DNA of 64,000 nucleotides from Prorocentrum cordatum (taxonomy: Eukaryota; Sar; Dinophyceae; Prorocentrales; Prorocentraceae): the NCBI GenBank assembly GCA_963575745.1, contig CAUYUJ010020726.1, forward strand, positions 864,969 through 928,968. Direction: 5' to 3'. The first letter of the stretch is position 1. The number at the start of each line of letters is the position of its first letter. This document shows positions 20,290-31,181 of this stretch, piece after piece. The notes under the pieces are model-generated. The model was not told where the DNA came from. It did not search any database and saw nothing but the letters and a program-made list of their open reading frames with translations. The position numbers were made by a program, and so were the translations under genes.

Positions 20290-21527
20290 GAGTTGGTGAG
20301 GCGAGGTCGGTCAAGCAGTGGCGAAGCGTCCTGTCTTGCCTATAGCCCTAGCAAACAATGTTCTGAGGCCCTTTCGTGGCGTCCGCGAAAAATTCTCAGA
20401 ACATTTCTGGCGGAGTCTGTTTTGTTTTACCACATCGGGCCTATGTTCTAAGCAACTTGCTTTTGTGATTAGAACGATTCTGGGTTCTAAGAACATCTCG
20501 TGGTAGGACTATAGAAATGCCGGGACGGTCGGTCCCTACTCAAAGGCCGTCGCAGTGCAACCCCTGCTGTCGTCGCATGGACTGCCACTGCCTGAACTGC
20601 CTGGACTTGCCGGTCTGTCGCATGGTACAACATCGGAAGAGAATTCGGCGGTCAAGCGCAGGGTGATATGCGCCCCATCTTGTTTCTCATGGGCCCATCC
20701 AGCCCAGGGCTCTGGCGAAGCTTGCAATGCGATGGCAAGAACCGATAATGATGGTGGTGACGATGCTGCTGATGATGATGATGATGGTGGTGATAAGAAT
20801 GCGTCGCTATCGCGGGTGTTTTCCTCATCGACGTTCCGAAAACTTCGTGGCAATATGACGCGCAATTGTCTTGCAGTGGCAGAGGCCCGATCCCGCTTGG
20901 TGGGGTTTATCAAACTGTGTGTGTGCGCGTGTGTGTCTGTGTCTGTGTGTGCATGTTTTGTTGTGTCGGGATGTCAAACTACCCCGCTTCACAAATATAT
21001 CGGCACATTTTCGGATGGAATTCCTGTTCTCCAAATCCCGAGTATTTGACCACATCACTTTTAATTGGCCCGATCGAAGGTGCTAGGGGGAAGGGGGGGC
21101 AGCTCAGTCGGGGCCGGAACACGGGTCAGCTCCCGCCCGCCCGCTCGGGGCAGCTATTGTCGCAGATCATATCATGTTGACGCCCTCGTTCAACGTCACA
21201 AAGAATTTTGCACACGCGTTGTACATGCATACACATGGGAGATCCTGGACATGTGGTTCTGGGCAAGGAGCACCTTTGCATACGTGTGCCCCCCTCCTCC
21301 CCGGACCGTTCCCCAGGAAACCCGAGCATCCGAGATTGACAAAGTAAGCGACGTTGAAGCATGGGTTCGTGTGCGCCGACATCGGCGCGAAAACTGCCCG
21401 CGTAAGGTCGCGCGTCAGCGCCGTCGTCTCCAACGCAGCGTGCCGCACTGGCGGTCCGCGTAAGCTGCGGCGCAAGGTCGCAGTGTCACCTCGCGTAATG
21501 CCCATATCTTTTCGTCGCTCAACTGTG

Positions 21528-21645
21528 CTTGGCATCGTCTGGACGTGCGCATTTTTTCTCGGCAAGGGCCATCGAGGAGCATCGTTGTTCATTTTTCGCA
21601 CCAAACCGAAACATGCACAGCGAATGGACGTCCGAGCGATGGCGA
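21528..21645. mobile_element. Family D element, copy 3
   Basis: Ends CTTGGCATCGTCTGGACGTG and, on the other strand, TCGCCATCGCTCGGACGTCC. No clean target duplication is visible. It lies upstream of the gene model at 21838. Confidence 0.65.
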
Positions 21646-21837
21646 GAATGTGGGCTTCTCTGGCGCGCCCCCGAGGCCCTGGCGGCGGCTCCAAAGGGGC
21701 GCCCAAGAGGGTTCCAGGATGTGCCCTTGGGGCCATCGTGAGGCACGTTGGCAGTTCCGTGCTGCTGGCGGGTAACAGCAAGCGCCCGCAAGATATGTGA
21801 GACAATCCAGGAAGGGCTTCGTCTTCGAGGATCGAAA

Positions 21838-22701
21838 ATGTTGTCATCTCTTTTTCTGCGGGAGGCGACGGAAGACCGGCAGAAGCTGGCACAAGTAAAA
21901 CGATGCCGTCTCTGCAAGCAGAAGCCCGAGGAAGGGTGGCGGAAGGAGGCGGAAATAAATGATGTTCCCCGCAACGGATGGAAACGTTTTTGGATTCAGG
22001 GCATCCCAGAACTCCAATATGTATTATTGTTGGCGGTACTGTTGGTGTTGGTATTGTTACGGTCTGCTTCTGGCGCATCAAAGTACATTCTGGTTGTCTG
22101 CCCCACGGTCACGCAAGCGCGTATGCAGCGCAACGCCCCAAGCATTCCAGATTGCAGTTCTGCACATCGTGCTCAGCATTGCAAGAGTTGGATCAATTCG
22201 TTGTTAGATGGACTCTCGAGTACTCTCGTGTATAATGGCCGCGCCCGTCACAGGACTTCGGAGTGAAAGTGCTCACATCATTCGGCAGGTCCGTGCTTGT
22301 GAGGCCGGACGACCTGAAGGGCGAGTGGCGGTTCTTGGCGACAGTCAAATTTGAGGATTTCAGTTTGATGGCGATCGAGCAAGCAGGGTGGCCGCGAAGA
22401 CGACGGCGGCGAGGACAAAGTGTCACAGCGGAGACGTCACTGACGAAAGACATTGTTCAGGAGGGGAAACACACAGACATAATTAATCGTCTATCCCCAG
22501 GAAAAGATATGAAAATATGGGAAGTGGGGGGGGAAGACAGCAACCCAGAAAATATTGGAAAATATGGGGAATCCGGTTATTTGTATGTATTTATGTGTGT
22601 GTCCTTGGGCCCCTTCAATTGTGGTGGGGACGACGATGGTAAGGTCATCCCAAATTGAGACAGCGATGATGCCAACGGACATGGCCGTTCAAAGATCTTA
22701 G
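21838..22701 (+). CDS. Two-exon gene model with a family B element inside exon 2
   Basis: Exon 1 is 21838-22020 (ATG start, MLSSLFLREATEDRQKLAQV; a CRLCKQK pair follows), with a GTATTA donor. The intron is 22021-22253 and ends CACAG. Exon 2 begins at 22254 in phase 0 (DFGVKVLTSFGRSVLVRPDD) and runs to 22456, where a 161-bp family B element plus its duplicated ATTGT interrupts it. Skipping the element and one ATTGT continues the same frame (…TKDIVVGTTMVRSSQIETAM) to TAG at 22699-22701, giving about 154 residues. Without removal the frame reads through the element and stops at 22658. No domain was recognised. The start could lie upstream, since the frame is open to about 21748. Confidence 0.42.
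22457..22617 (+). mobile_element. Family B element, copy 2, in an exon
   Basis: Starts TCAGGAGGGGAAACACACAG and ends GGGCCCCTTCA, flanked by the exact duplication ATTGT (22452-22456 and 22618-22622). The interior shares ATGGGAAGTGGGGGGGAAGA with the other copies. Confidence 0.88.
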
Positions 22702-23182
22702 GGACGAGGACGCAGACACCGAAGTTAGGGAACAAGCGTGTCTCATATCAGACGCATGTGTTGCAATTCGTTTCCGCTCGCATCTGCAGATCAGGCATCG
22801 CGATTGCCACGGGGTGCCCGCGACAGGTGGCGCATGCTGCAGGCTTCCTTCAATCTGACATGTGCCACCCCTGGGCGACCTCGCACTCCCACCCGCGACC
22901 GCCTGGCGATGAGTCTGACCTGCCCGCTGTATCTGAGCCATGGCGAGAACTTCGTTTTAACTCCCAGCGTGTTTGGGATGCTGGGGTCGGCGCCTCGGGG
23001 GACCGCGCCGCTCTCGGCAAAGACCTGGAGCCCCAGAGGGGCCAGACACCCTCACCCCGCCCGCGCTCGCTCCTTTCCCGAGCGCTGCCCCCGCCGAACC
23101 CGTCCTCGCTCTGCGCGCATCCTCGGTGCATACTGGGTGCGCGTATTGTGCGTGCGCGCGCACGCCTATACAGCGAACACGC
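22702..23182. other. No feature recognised
   Basis: GC-rich unique sequence. Overlapping open frames on both strands at 22738-23202 show no consistent coding character. Confidence 0.35.
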
Positions 23183-23326
23183 CAAATAAAAAACGAACCT
23201 AACAACAAATACCCCAACAAAAACCTCCTTATCCCCCAATACCCCTGAGCGCCTCAAATAAGAAACGGGCCTGGCAGCAGGTGCCCCGAGGAAGCCTCCT
23301 TATCCCCCGGTAGCCCTGGGCGCCTC
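23183..23326. repeat. Tandem pair of 72-bp units differing almost only by A/G
   Basis: Unit 1 (23183-23255) and unit 2 (from 23255) align over their full length with one gap. In the first 33 positions all nine differences are A in unit 1 against G in unit 2. Shared invariant phrases are CCTCCTTATCCCCC and GCGCCTC. Confidence 0.8.
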
Positions 23327-23598
23327 CGGGCCCCCCGGAGATCGACGCAGAGCGTGGCCCAAGATGTCTGACAGCAAGGTACGTATCTTGGGGCACGTGC
23401 GCGTACTGCACGCACGGTGCGGAGGAGGCGACCGCGATTCGGGCCGCACGGCACAGGAGGAAGCGCAGGCACACAGGGGGTGGGGCGGGGGAGCCGCGAG
23501 CCCAGTCGCGCTGTCGTTGCTGCTGCCGCCGCCGGAGCTGCTAGCCCAGATTCTGCTTGTGCTGCTCCCGCCAACGATGCTGGGTCGGATGACCCTCC

Positions 23599-23641
23599 TC
23601 ATCCTCCTCCTCCTCCTCCTCCTCCTCCTCCTCCTCCTTCT
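23599..23641. repeat. CTC array
   Basis: A short pure CTC triplet run. Confidence 0.9.
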
Positions 23642-24100
23642 CAATAGTCAGGACTTATGGCTTCCGAATTCTTCGAACGCGCCCGCCCCGCCTAGCAGCG
23701 CGGTCGCTGCTCGGTGGGTTGATCGACTCCCCGGCGGCGCCGTGCCACCAGGGAGGACGGACAAAAAAGAGCACAATTGGATCCTCGCTCTTGCCCTCCT
23801 CCTGCTGCTGAGACCCCCTACCTGGGCCACCGCAGGGGTGGCCCTGGCCACGGGCGCGCGCAGTGTGATCAGACCAGGAGCAAAGCAAAAGGCGGGCAGC
23901 GGTGATTGAAGAGGGGTGGGGGGGAAATCGAGGAAAGCTTGAACGCGAGAGGAACCGTGAGGCAGCGTGGCTGGTGGCTGTACTTCTGTGGCGAGCTCCT
24001 TGGGTCGCGGCCGCCCCGGCCCTAGCCAGGGCGTCCGGCGGCTCGTTCCATTCCGCCGCGCGGTCCATCTCCATCACGTTTGGCCTTCCCCATCTGTTAT

Positions 24101-24265
24101 TCAGGAGAGGAAAAAACACACACAGACACAATTAATCGTCGATCCCCACGAAAATATAGGAAGATATGGAGAGAGCGGGGGAAGACAGAAACTAAGACAA
24201 TATGGGAAAATATGGGGAATATCTTTATTTGTGTGTGTTACTTTGTGTGTATTGGGGCCCCTTCA
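24101..24265 (+). mobile_element. Family B element, copy 3
   Basis: Starts TCAGGAGAGGAAAAAACACA and ends GGGGCCCCTTCA. The flanks GTTAT (24096-24100) and GTTAC (24266-24270) match at four of five positions. Plus-strand frames are open on both sides and would be joined in phase if the element were absent, but the region is GC-rich and this is weak evidence of coding. Confidence 0.82.
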
Positions 24266-24421
24266 GTTACCCTGGCCTCCCGCAGGTGGCGCGCCCGTGC
24301 CACGGGCTCGTGCCGAGAAGGCGGAGCGGCGGGGCAAGAGAGGTCATTGGCAGAGGCTGCGAGCGCAGCTGCCAGCGGTGGAGCTCTCGCCGGCAGTCCG
24401 TTGGGTGGGGGGGCGTCACGG

Positions 24422-24492
24422 GGGAGGAGGAGGAGAGGGAGGAGGAGGAGGAGGAGGAGGAGGAGGAGGAGGAGGAGGAGGAGGGGGAGGCA
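24422..24492. repeat. GGA array
   Basis: GGAGGA triplets on the plus strand. Confidence 0.9.
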
Positions 24493-24644
24493 GCGTGCGG
24501 TGGTACTTCACTGGTGAATTTAATTAGTTGTAGGGTTTTAACAAGTGGTCGCAGCCCTGTCAGAGGGCGTGCGTAGCGACGCCCCAAATGCTCGGTCTCC
24601 AGTGCTTCTGTGTGGCGGCGCCCCCGCAGGCACGCAGAGGGCAC

Positions 24645-24670
24645 GCGTGGCGACGGGGGCGTCGCCACGC
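24645..24670. other. GC-rich hairpin
   Basis: GCGTGGCGACG and its exact complement CGTCGCCACGC flank a 4-base loop. No flanking gene explains it. Confidence 0.5.
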
Positions 24671-25234
24671 AGAGCTTCTAAAGACCAAACATTTTGAAAA
24701 CCAATTGTTTCCACAACTGAAGTATTCCCGCTGAGCGTGGCCCGGTTTCAAAAGGAACCTTCGGCGGTAGCGTTGTCGCTGAGAACGATTCTGACGGAAG
24801 GCGCTGGGATTCTGGGGCCCGCTGGGCTACTGAGTCCAGAACCCAATCGGTCAGCAGCGCGGCGGGCGAGGGGGGGGAGTGGGGTGAGGGAGACCTGGCG
24901 GAGTCACCCGCGGAGACGGCGGAGCCCAGGGTGTGGGAGAACGAGGATGATAAAGGAGCCGGGTGAGACTCTTCCTCCTCTTCCTCCTTCTCCTCCACCT
25001 TCTCCTCCTCCTCCCCCCTCCTACTCTTCCTCCTCCAGGGGCAGTGGAGGGCGGCGGCGATCTGAGAGGACACTGGACGCCATGCCCATCCGAAGCCCTT
25101 TTGTCGTCCAAGTGGCCATCTTTGGGTCTTCCAGGATCAAAAAGGAGGGGCCGTGCCCGAGGCCTTCTGCCCTCGTCGGAGGCTGCTGCTCTCCCCCGGG
25201 ACCCTATCTCGCACGCCGTCCACGGACGCAAAGG
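24671..25234. other. Unassigned, with CTTCTCCTC-rich stretch
   Basis: A pyrimidine-rich stretch lies at 24965-25040. Open frames here show no recognisable motif. Confidence 0.35.
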
Positions 25235-25365
25235 CCTGGCATCGCTCGGACGTGTGCGTTTTTTCCTCGGCGAGGACCATCAAGGAGCATCCTTGATCAT
25301 TTGCCGCGACATCCACGCACGAAACTGACAAAAAACACAGGACATGGACGTCCGAGCGATGGCCA
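25235..25365. mobile_element. Family D element, copy 4
   Basis: Ends CCTGGCATCGCTCGGACGTG and, on the other strand, TGGCCATCGCTCGGACGTCC. The flanks AAAGG and GAAGG match at four of five positions. Confidence 0.72.
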
Positions 25366-25544
25366 GAAGGACCCAACCTGCACAGACCCAGTCCTCGTGA
25401 TCCAGCCTTGCCCCTCCTCGGCTCTCGCTCCTCCAGATCGATCTGTCTTCGGCTCCCCATTGCCTCGTCGTCGTTCCGACTGCCACACATCGCCTCCGCC
25501 TGCTCCGTTGTGCCCACTCAGACCCGCTGAGGGTGGATTGCCTT

Positions 25545-25620
25545 CTACACCCGCGACCCACCCGCGACCCTATAGCGACCCACCCGCGACCCATTTGCGA
25601 CCCACCCGCGACTTACCCAC
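25545..25620. repeat. CCCGCGACC short tandem repeat
   Basis: CGACCCACC, CGCGACCC and similar 9-11 bp units repeat about seven times. Confidence 0.75.
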
Positions 25621-26224
25621 ATTGGTTTGAAGAAAAAATCGGCGCCTGCGGCGGGCTCGTTATATAAATTGAAACGTTGGCGCCTGCATCCGCGCCGGGG
25701 GGCAGCTGAGGGTGGATCCTGCCGCATCTGCTCCTTCTCTGCGCTGGGCCCTTCCCACGACCTCCGCCGCCTCCCGCCGCTGCTGCGCCCAGGTTCAAGG
25801 ACCCGACCTCCGGCCTCGCGAGGCCCGGCCCGGGCAGGGGCGCCGCTGTGGCACGGCAGGCGGGGGAGGCGAGGAGTGAGGACGACGGCGGCAGGCGACG
25901 ACGGGGGCGGAGGATGACGGTGCGGGGGAAGGGGCAGATGGCGAGGGTGGAGCGGAAGGAGGAGGAGGACGGGGAGTTTTCAGCTTGCCTCTCTGGCCGA
26001 AGTGCGATCACTCGACAGGTATTGTTTCCACCAAGACTTCCGACGTGGGTGTTTGCCCTTGGGGTTAGTTCTCGTGGGGAGGCAGCACTCTTCGTGAAGA
26101 AGAGCCAAGGGCCCAACAGCGGAACAGGCGTTTCAGCGGACGCACACGAACAAGGTTCACCCAGGGCTATAGGGACCAAGCTCCCGGGTCTACACGGACC
26201 AGTTGCCAATGTATGTATGGACAT

Positions 26225-26239
26225 ATGTATATATGTACG

Positions 26240-26271
<32 letters not shown>

Positions 26272-26308
26272 ACACGGTATGTGTAGCTTCATACATAAAA
26301 AGAGAGAA

Positions 26309-26343
<35 letters not shown>

Positions 26344-26405
26344 AAGAGAGAGACAGGGAGAGAGAGAGAGAGAGAGGGCGAGAGAAAGAGAGAGAGAGAG
26401 TGGCC
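26225..26405. repeat. TA then GA microsatellites
   Basis: 26237-26272 is TA-rich (TATATATATA) and 26301-26402 is a GA repeat with AAAGAG interruptions. No gene is seen around it. Confidence 0.9.
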
Positions 26406-27415
26406 TTCTGGAGGCCTTTCTGATGCAAATTAGGGCCCCTGGAGGTAGCTCTCGGTTGCCTCGCGGACGGCTCTTGAGGGCCTTTGGAGCGTGGTCATTG
26501 AAGGAGGGGAAGGAAGAGAGGCAGGAGGAGCAGGGTGGATGAGGAGTACCGCAGTAAATTTCGCAGGATGTCACAGGGTCGCGGGAAAGAGGCCTTTGGG
26601 TGATAGCGTCAGCATGCTTACCGAACGCAAGCGATGGAAGTTCTGGAGCAGTATATTCTTGGATTTACGGGACCCATTAGCTGAGCGCCGCTCTGCCGAT
26701 TGGCTCCACACCATGCGCACTTAATTCCAACACCTTCTCGGCGCTCGTTGGCACAGCGTCGCTATGCCAGTGGGAGCCTATAGAGCAGAATCCTCAGATC
26801 CCTTACGCCCGCGTTGGCTAAAGTCCCTCACGCGACTAGGATAACGAGCGAGCGGGCATGTCTTTTGAGGTCAACTAACAGAGGAACGATCTGCACATGA
26901 GAGGAGGAGCAGCGAGTACGAACGATTCGAGGTCAATTTCTAGAGCGACGCTTTGTTCATGACAGCCTGGGCTGGTTGGAAAGCCACGGGCTGGGCCTTT
27001 CAAGCTAATTTCCATGCCCGATACAGCGAGCTCGAGAAGGCCTAAGGGCATTATGCTTCGTTCCTCGAGGCGCGGTGACGAATGCCAAGGTCGGACAGAA
27101 GGGAGCAGGCGTCGGAAGTATGGCAGTTGGAGTCGAACTTGTAGTCAGAATGGCGGGCGCCAGGGTAGCACGCACAGGAGCCGGAGTCGGAGACAGAGAG
27201 ACCGGAGCCGGAGAGACGGAAGCTGGTGCCGGAGAGGTGACAGTCGCACCGAATGCCTTGAGTAGGGATTATAAGAGAGACCACACCGAAGCACATACGC
27301 GCAGAGGGCTGGAAGGACGATGTACGCCGCCCCACAGGACCGACACGCACGACCTTCTTTGCGGGCGCTCTCTGGCCATGCCACTTGACAATATGTTGTA
27401 ACACGTTCCTATTCT
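26406..27415. other. Mostly unassigned; one weak exon-like block and a GGAGCCGGAG repeat
   Basis: A plus frame at about 26608-26724 (MLTERKRWKFWSSIFLDLRD) looks protein-like and ends at TAA, but no splice partner was found. 27175-27240 holds a GGAGCCGGAGACGGA-type short tandem repeat. Confidence 0.3.
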
Positions 27416-27420
27416 ATGTT

Positions 27421-27592
27421 TCGGGGGGGGACAGAACCCCCAACAGTGACACGTCGATTAGTGAATTGTCCGTTTTCGGTTATCGAGAGGGCGCCGTAGC
27501 CGTTATTTTCCAGGCTTGCGCCCGCCAGGTTTGGGCCACAGGTCGTTTTCACTAAACCACGTTTTACTAAAGGGGGGTCTGTCCATCCCCGA
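27421..27592 (+). mobile_element. Family C element, copy 1
   Basis: A 172-bp element with ends TCGGGGGGGGACAGA and, on the other strand, TCGGGGATGGACAGACC. Flanked by the exact duplication ATGTT (27416-27420 and 27593-27597). The interior shares GTGACACGTCGATTAGTGAA and TTTCACTAAACCACGTTTTA with copy 2. Confidence 0.88.
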
Positions 27593-27597
27593 ATGTT

Positions 27598-28340
27598 CTG
27601 ATCGAGTATGACCCTGCAAGGGGGGCGCACAGTAATTACTAGCACGTCTTCCTGCGCCCCGTCGTATATGCACTAGGGCTCAAGGGCCGATCTGGTAATC
27701 CGAGGCCAGCGACACCCTGTATCCCCGTCATCTGCGTGGCGTGAGCCCTGGAGCTCAGCTCTGCTCCTTGAGGGCCTTAAACTTATTGATTTGCTGTTAT
27801 TAGAAGTAAAGCCAGTGGACAGGTCTGCCGCGCAGCGCCACGGAGTGCACGGGTTAGTCGATAGATGTTACGGTCGCCCACATTCCTCTACCTTGCCTCT
27901 TCGGTCATCTTCGGTCCACCCTCAGCCACTTTCGATGGCCAGCCCCGCTCGAACAACTTCGGCGTGGGCGTTCAAGGCGCTTGCATCCTTAGCGCGCATC
28001 CTCCCCTTCAGTTGTGAGTGTAGGAGGATTATCCTCCTTGTGAGGATTAATGCAACATTTACACTGCATCCTCTTCTACGGAGGATGCCTCCGGCAAGTC
28101 ACCGCCGCCCCCCCTGCCATTTGGAGGTGCCCGTGTGGGTGAAATGTCGGCCTGCTGGTGAGCTGGGCGATACCCCAGTCGTTGGGAAAACCACGTGGGA
28201 GCACTGGGGAAGGGTTCTCTGGGGCATCCTTGTCGCGCATCCTCACCATCAGTTTTGACTGCACCCTCACAGCAGTCACTCTGCAGTCCAGCATTTGGGC
28301 CAGGGCACGAAGGCACAGAACGGCAGCTCGCGGTCTGGCG
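27598..28340. other. Unassigned
   Basis: GCGCATCCTC(C/A)CC(T/A)TCAGTT occurs at 27996 and 28235, suggesting a small internal duplication. No gene was identified. Confidence 0.35.
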
Positions 28341-28349
28341 GCCTCCCCC

Positions 28350-28440
28350 GCAGGCCAAGGAAGGACGTAGTGGAGATCGGCGCGACCGTGCAGCTGCGCC
28401 TGAAGCGCCCTCCGCCGCCCCACCGCCTCGGCCACGCGCA
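28350..28440 (+). CDS. Possible exon, unidentified
   Basis: The plus frame reads KDVVEIGATVQLRLKRPPPP and starts near an AG in CCAAG, ending by CGCAG. It may be an upstream exon of the 29.0-30.0 kb model. The opposite strand is also open (…LPWPAGEAARPRAAVLCLRA), so the strand is uncertain. Confidence 0.2.
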
Positions 28441-29042
28441 GGGGGTGTTGCTTTTGCGAAAGGTTGGTGAGTGAGCGTGAGTGATGATGTGTGTGAGTGA
28501 TTGAGTGTATGAGTGTGCGACTAGGGAAGAGGAGAGGGTGTGCTCTCTTGTTCTTGCGCGGGGTGTCTAGAGAAATCAAGAATCCCACTTTGAATGTGGG
28601 GGAAAAAAGGACATTGCGTTTCTAGCATCGTTTCGCTCTCACATGCGCTGGCGCACCAGTCTGGGGGCGTGCTCGCGGGCCATTTCTCCGCACGAGCTCA
28701 AGATAGCTGCGGGCAGTGCTGACGCTGACGGCGTGGCGAAGCGCACCGTGCATTCACGCCCCAGCTTTGCCCCTCAGGGGCTAGCACACTCTGACGTTGT
28801 TCTGCTCCGACACCTTGTCTCTACGGTTGGTCCTGTGCCCTCCAGTTTCCCGAAGCTTGAGTCTTGTCGAGACCCCTCGTGCCGCCCCGGCCTGCCTGGG
28901 AAGCGTGGCGCGTTGCAGCAAGTGTTTCACCGTGGCCTGTGGGGATAGGAGGCCGACGTTCGCGTGTAGAGCTTAACCACGGTCCTCCGTCGCGCGCACC
29001 GCCACCGCCCGCGCGCCACTTTGCGCCAGACAGCCCATTGAG

Positions 29043-29950
29043 CACCGCTTGTTCTACGTTTCCGATGTGGTGTCTACACGAGCGAGCGGGGTTTCAACTT
29101 GGCTGGTCGGCGCGACGGAAAGCTTGGACCGCGTGGCAAAGGCGCTTTCAAAGGAATTAGCCAAGGTCTCCAGCCCCATTGTAGGTCGAAAGGGACGCTT
29201 GCTGCGGGCTCCAGCACCGCGCGCCGTGCCTCGACCAAGATTGCGCTGCAACCAGCAGTGCCCTCAGGTCTCGCTTCCTCGCCTTCGGGCGCGTGCCTGA
29301 TCCTGACACGCATCAGGCAACGCGCCCGAAGGCGCTGGCTGCACGCATCAGACAACGCGAGGAGGCAGCCGCGGCCATGCCAGCACGCCGTCAGGGCTAG
29401 CGTGCTACGTTTTGCGATGCGCCCTGAGGCCTCCGAGGAGAAACCCATCCCCAGCTCTGGCACCGGCGCTCTTGGAACGCAGGCGAGACGTCGAGCCAGG
29501 GCAGTATCGAGGGTTGCTGAATGTGCCCCTGGCCCAGGGTGCCCCCCAGGCTGTCTCGCTCAATTTTGAACCCCCTGGGGCCCAATAGACCTCATGATGG
29601 GGTGTTTTGGAGGCCTTGCTGGCCACCTTGGAAATCCTGGTAACACCTTGAGCCAGGGGCACTTCTAGCATCGGCCAACAGAAGTAACAGGGGCGTTAGC
29701 GACGGCGACGGCGCGCTCAAGCCGAGAGGTCCTCAGAGGATGGGGTGAGCACGGAGGGATCTGGGCGGGGGCGGTCAGTCTAAATTGGTCGAACCGTGCT
29801 TTTTTATCTTCGCGGTTCTGAGTTGAATATTCATGTTTCGGCGTCGTGGTGACCTCACGGTTGTCTCAGTCTCACACGCCTGAACCCCAAGAGGATGTCG
29901 AGCTGGTGGACGCTTCGCTGGATGCCCTACGGAGCTGTGGCATGCGCTGA
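29043..29950 (+). CDS. Two-exon 3' end of an unidentified gene
   Basis: Exon 29043-29165 (acceptor ATTGAG) encodes HRLFYVSDVVSTRASGVSTW and, further on, GATESLDRVAKALSKELAK; the donor is GTCTCC. Exon 29894-29950 (acceptor AAGAG) encodes DVELVDASLDALRSCGMR followed by TGA at 29948. Both exons are in phase 0, so they join cleanly over a 728-bp intron. The predicted end is helical with regularly spaced Leu/Ala. Upstream exons are uncertain (a possible block, LKIAAGSADADGVAKRTV, lies near 28698). No family was recognised. Confidence 0.42.
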
Positions 29951-30004
29951 GTCCGCGAGCGCACAACTTCGCCCTGGTCACGATCTCACCAGCTCGACCT
30001 TCAC

Positions 30005-30260
30005 AGGCCCGCTTCCGACCCGATCAGATCCGATTTCGATGTCCTTCTTTCGATTCCAATTTCAGCCCGAGTATGTTTTTCCTTTCCGATTCCGCCTGTG
30101 ATTCCTGCGCCACGTTTTCGATTCCGATTTCGATCCGACAGCCAGGCGTGATTCCGATTCTGGTTGGGTCCGTCGCGCGTTTTTGTGATACATCCGATTC
30201 GATGTTTGGCCGATCCGATTTGGACTGTCCGACTCGATTGAAGGGGGACCCGCCTTCATG
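30005..30260. repeat. GATTCCGATTTC degenerate repeat
   Basis: CGATTCCGATT, GATCCGATTT and related 10-12 bp phrases recur about fifteen times. Confidence 0.7.
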
Positions 30261-30417
30261 GCAGCCTTTGCGCCGGCTGGCCATATGTTCGCGCCTCGGT
30301 GAGTTAGTCCAGCACGTGAGTCGCTTCTGGCAGGCTCCAATGGCAGGGGAGTTCTTCCGATGTCTTGCGGGTGTACCAGTTAACAGCTTAGTGCCACGTC
30401 ACATATCCGATCAATTG

Positions 30418-30560
30418 AGAGAGGTAGGGAGAGGCCTGGCAGGGAGGGAAGGAAGGGAGGAGGAAGGGGGAAGGGCGAAGGGAGGGAGAGATAAGAGGAG
30501 GTGGGGAGGGAATAAGGTGAGGGTGGGGCGGACAGAGAAGACGGACGGACCAGGACGGAA
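30418..30560. repeat. GGAGGGAAGG purine-rich tract
   Basis: Low-complexity purine strand. 30260-30417 and 30561-31180 contain nothing recognisable apart from a GCGCGCCCGCGAAGCTGC / GCAGCTTCGCGCGGGCGCC inverted repeat at 30638-30697. Confidence 0.6.
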
Positions 30561-31181
30561 GGAGGAGGAGGCAAGGGGGCCCCCGCCAGCGCGCGAAACC
30601 GGCAGGTACGTGGACAACCACAAGAGGGAGCGACCGCGACGCGCGCCCGCGAAGCTGCTGAGCTGCCACAGATGTCACGCAGCTTCGCGCGGGCGCCGTG
30701 AGCAAATCTATAACCACGACTGCAACTGTTACTCTCCATTTTTCGAGGTCTGGCCTTTTCGTGGCCACGGCTGGACGCAGCTCGTCAAACTGGCCAGGAT
30801 GGCGTCTGTAGGAGGGGTCCGGGGACCCGCACTGGAGCGAAGATTGACGGGCCGTCTGCGCGTGGTAAAACATTGAAATTGGCCGTTTCGGCTATATCTC
30901 GGTCCCCGCGACATTGACGCATCGACCCGGGGCAAGAAATGTTTGAAATGGAGATCGGCGGCACGTGAGAGTGACCCTTCATTGGAGTGACGTTTGGTAT
31001 GGGCCAACAGAGGTCCCCCCAACAATGGCCTGCGCGCGTGTATCTGACCTCCCGCGGCCTTTGAAGGCCGCGCACCAAAGGGCACCCATGCCCAGGGTCA
31101 CTTGCGCGTAAGCGGTAGATGGGGTCAGGAGCTCCAGGCTTATGATGTCCCGACTTACTTTAGCCTGGGTCTCCGAAACGA

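Larger units (their letters stand above)
18965..20600. repeat. Locally duplicated repeat block
   Basis: A block reading GCGCGGCGAGCACCGGGGCC, then GGCCGACAATTGAGTT, then GAGGCCGTCGCAGCGCAA occurs at 18980-19090, 19495-19605 and 20040-20310, the last split by a family B element. A second shared segment, CCGGGACGGTCGGTCCCTAC, with about 150 bp upstream of it, occurs at 19097-19300 and 20400-20560. Two GGA arrays (19633-19710 and 19861-19995) lie between the copies. Confidence 0.8.

Noticed and set aside
23655-24131. RNase H-like phrase NEPPDALARAGAAA on the minus strand
   Set aside because: It resembles the last RNase H motif of LINEs, but no other catalytic motif lies upstream, and a family B element interrupts the frame.
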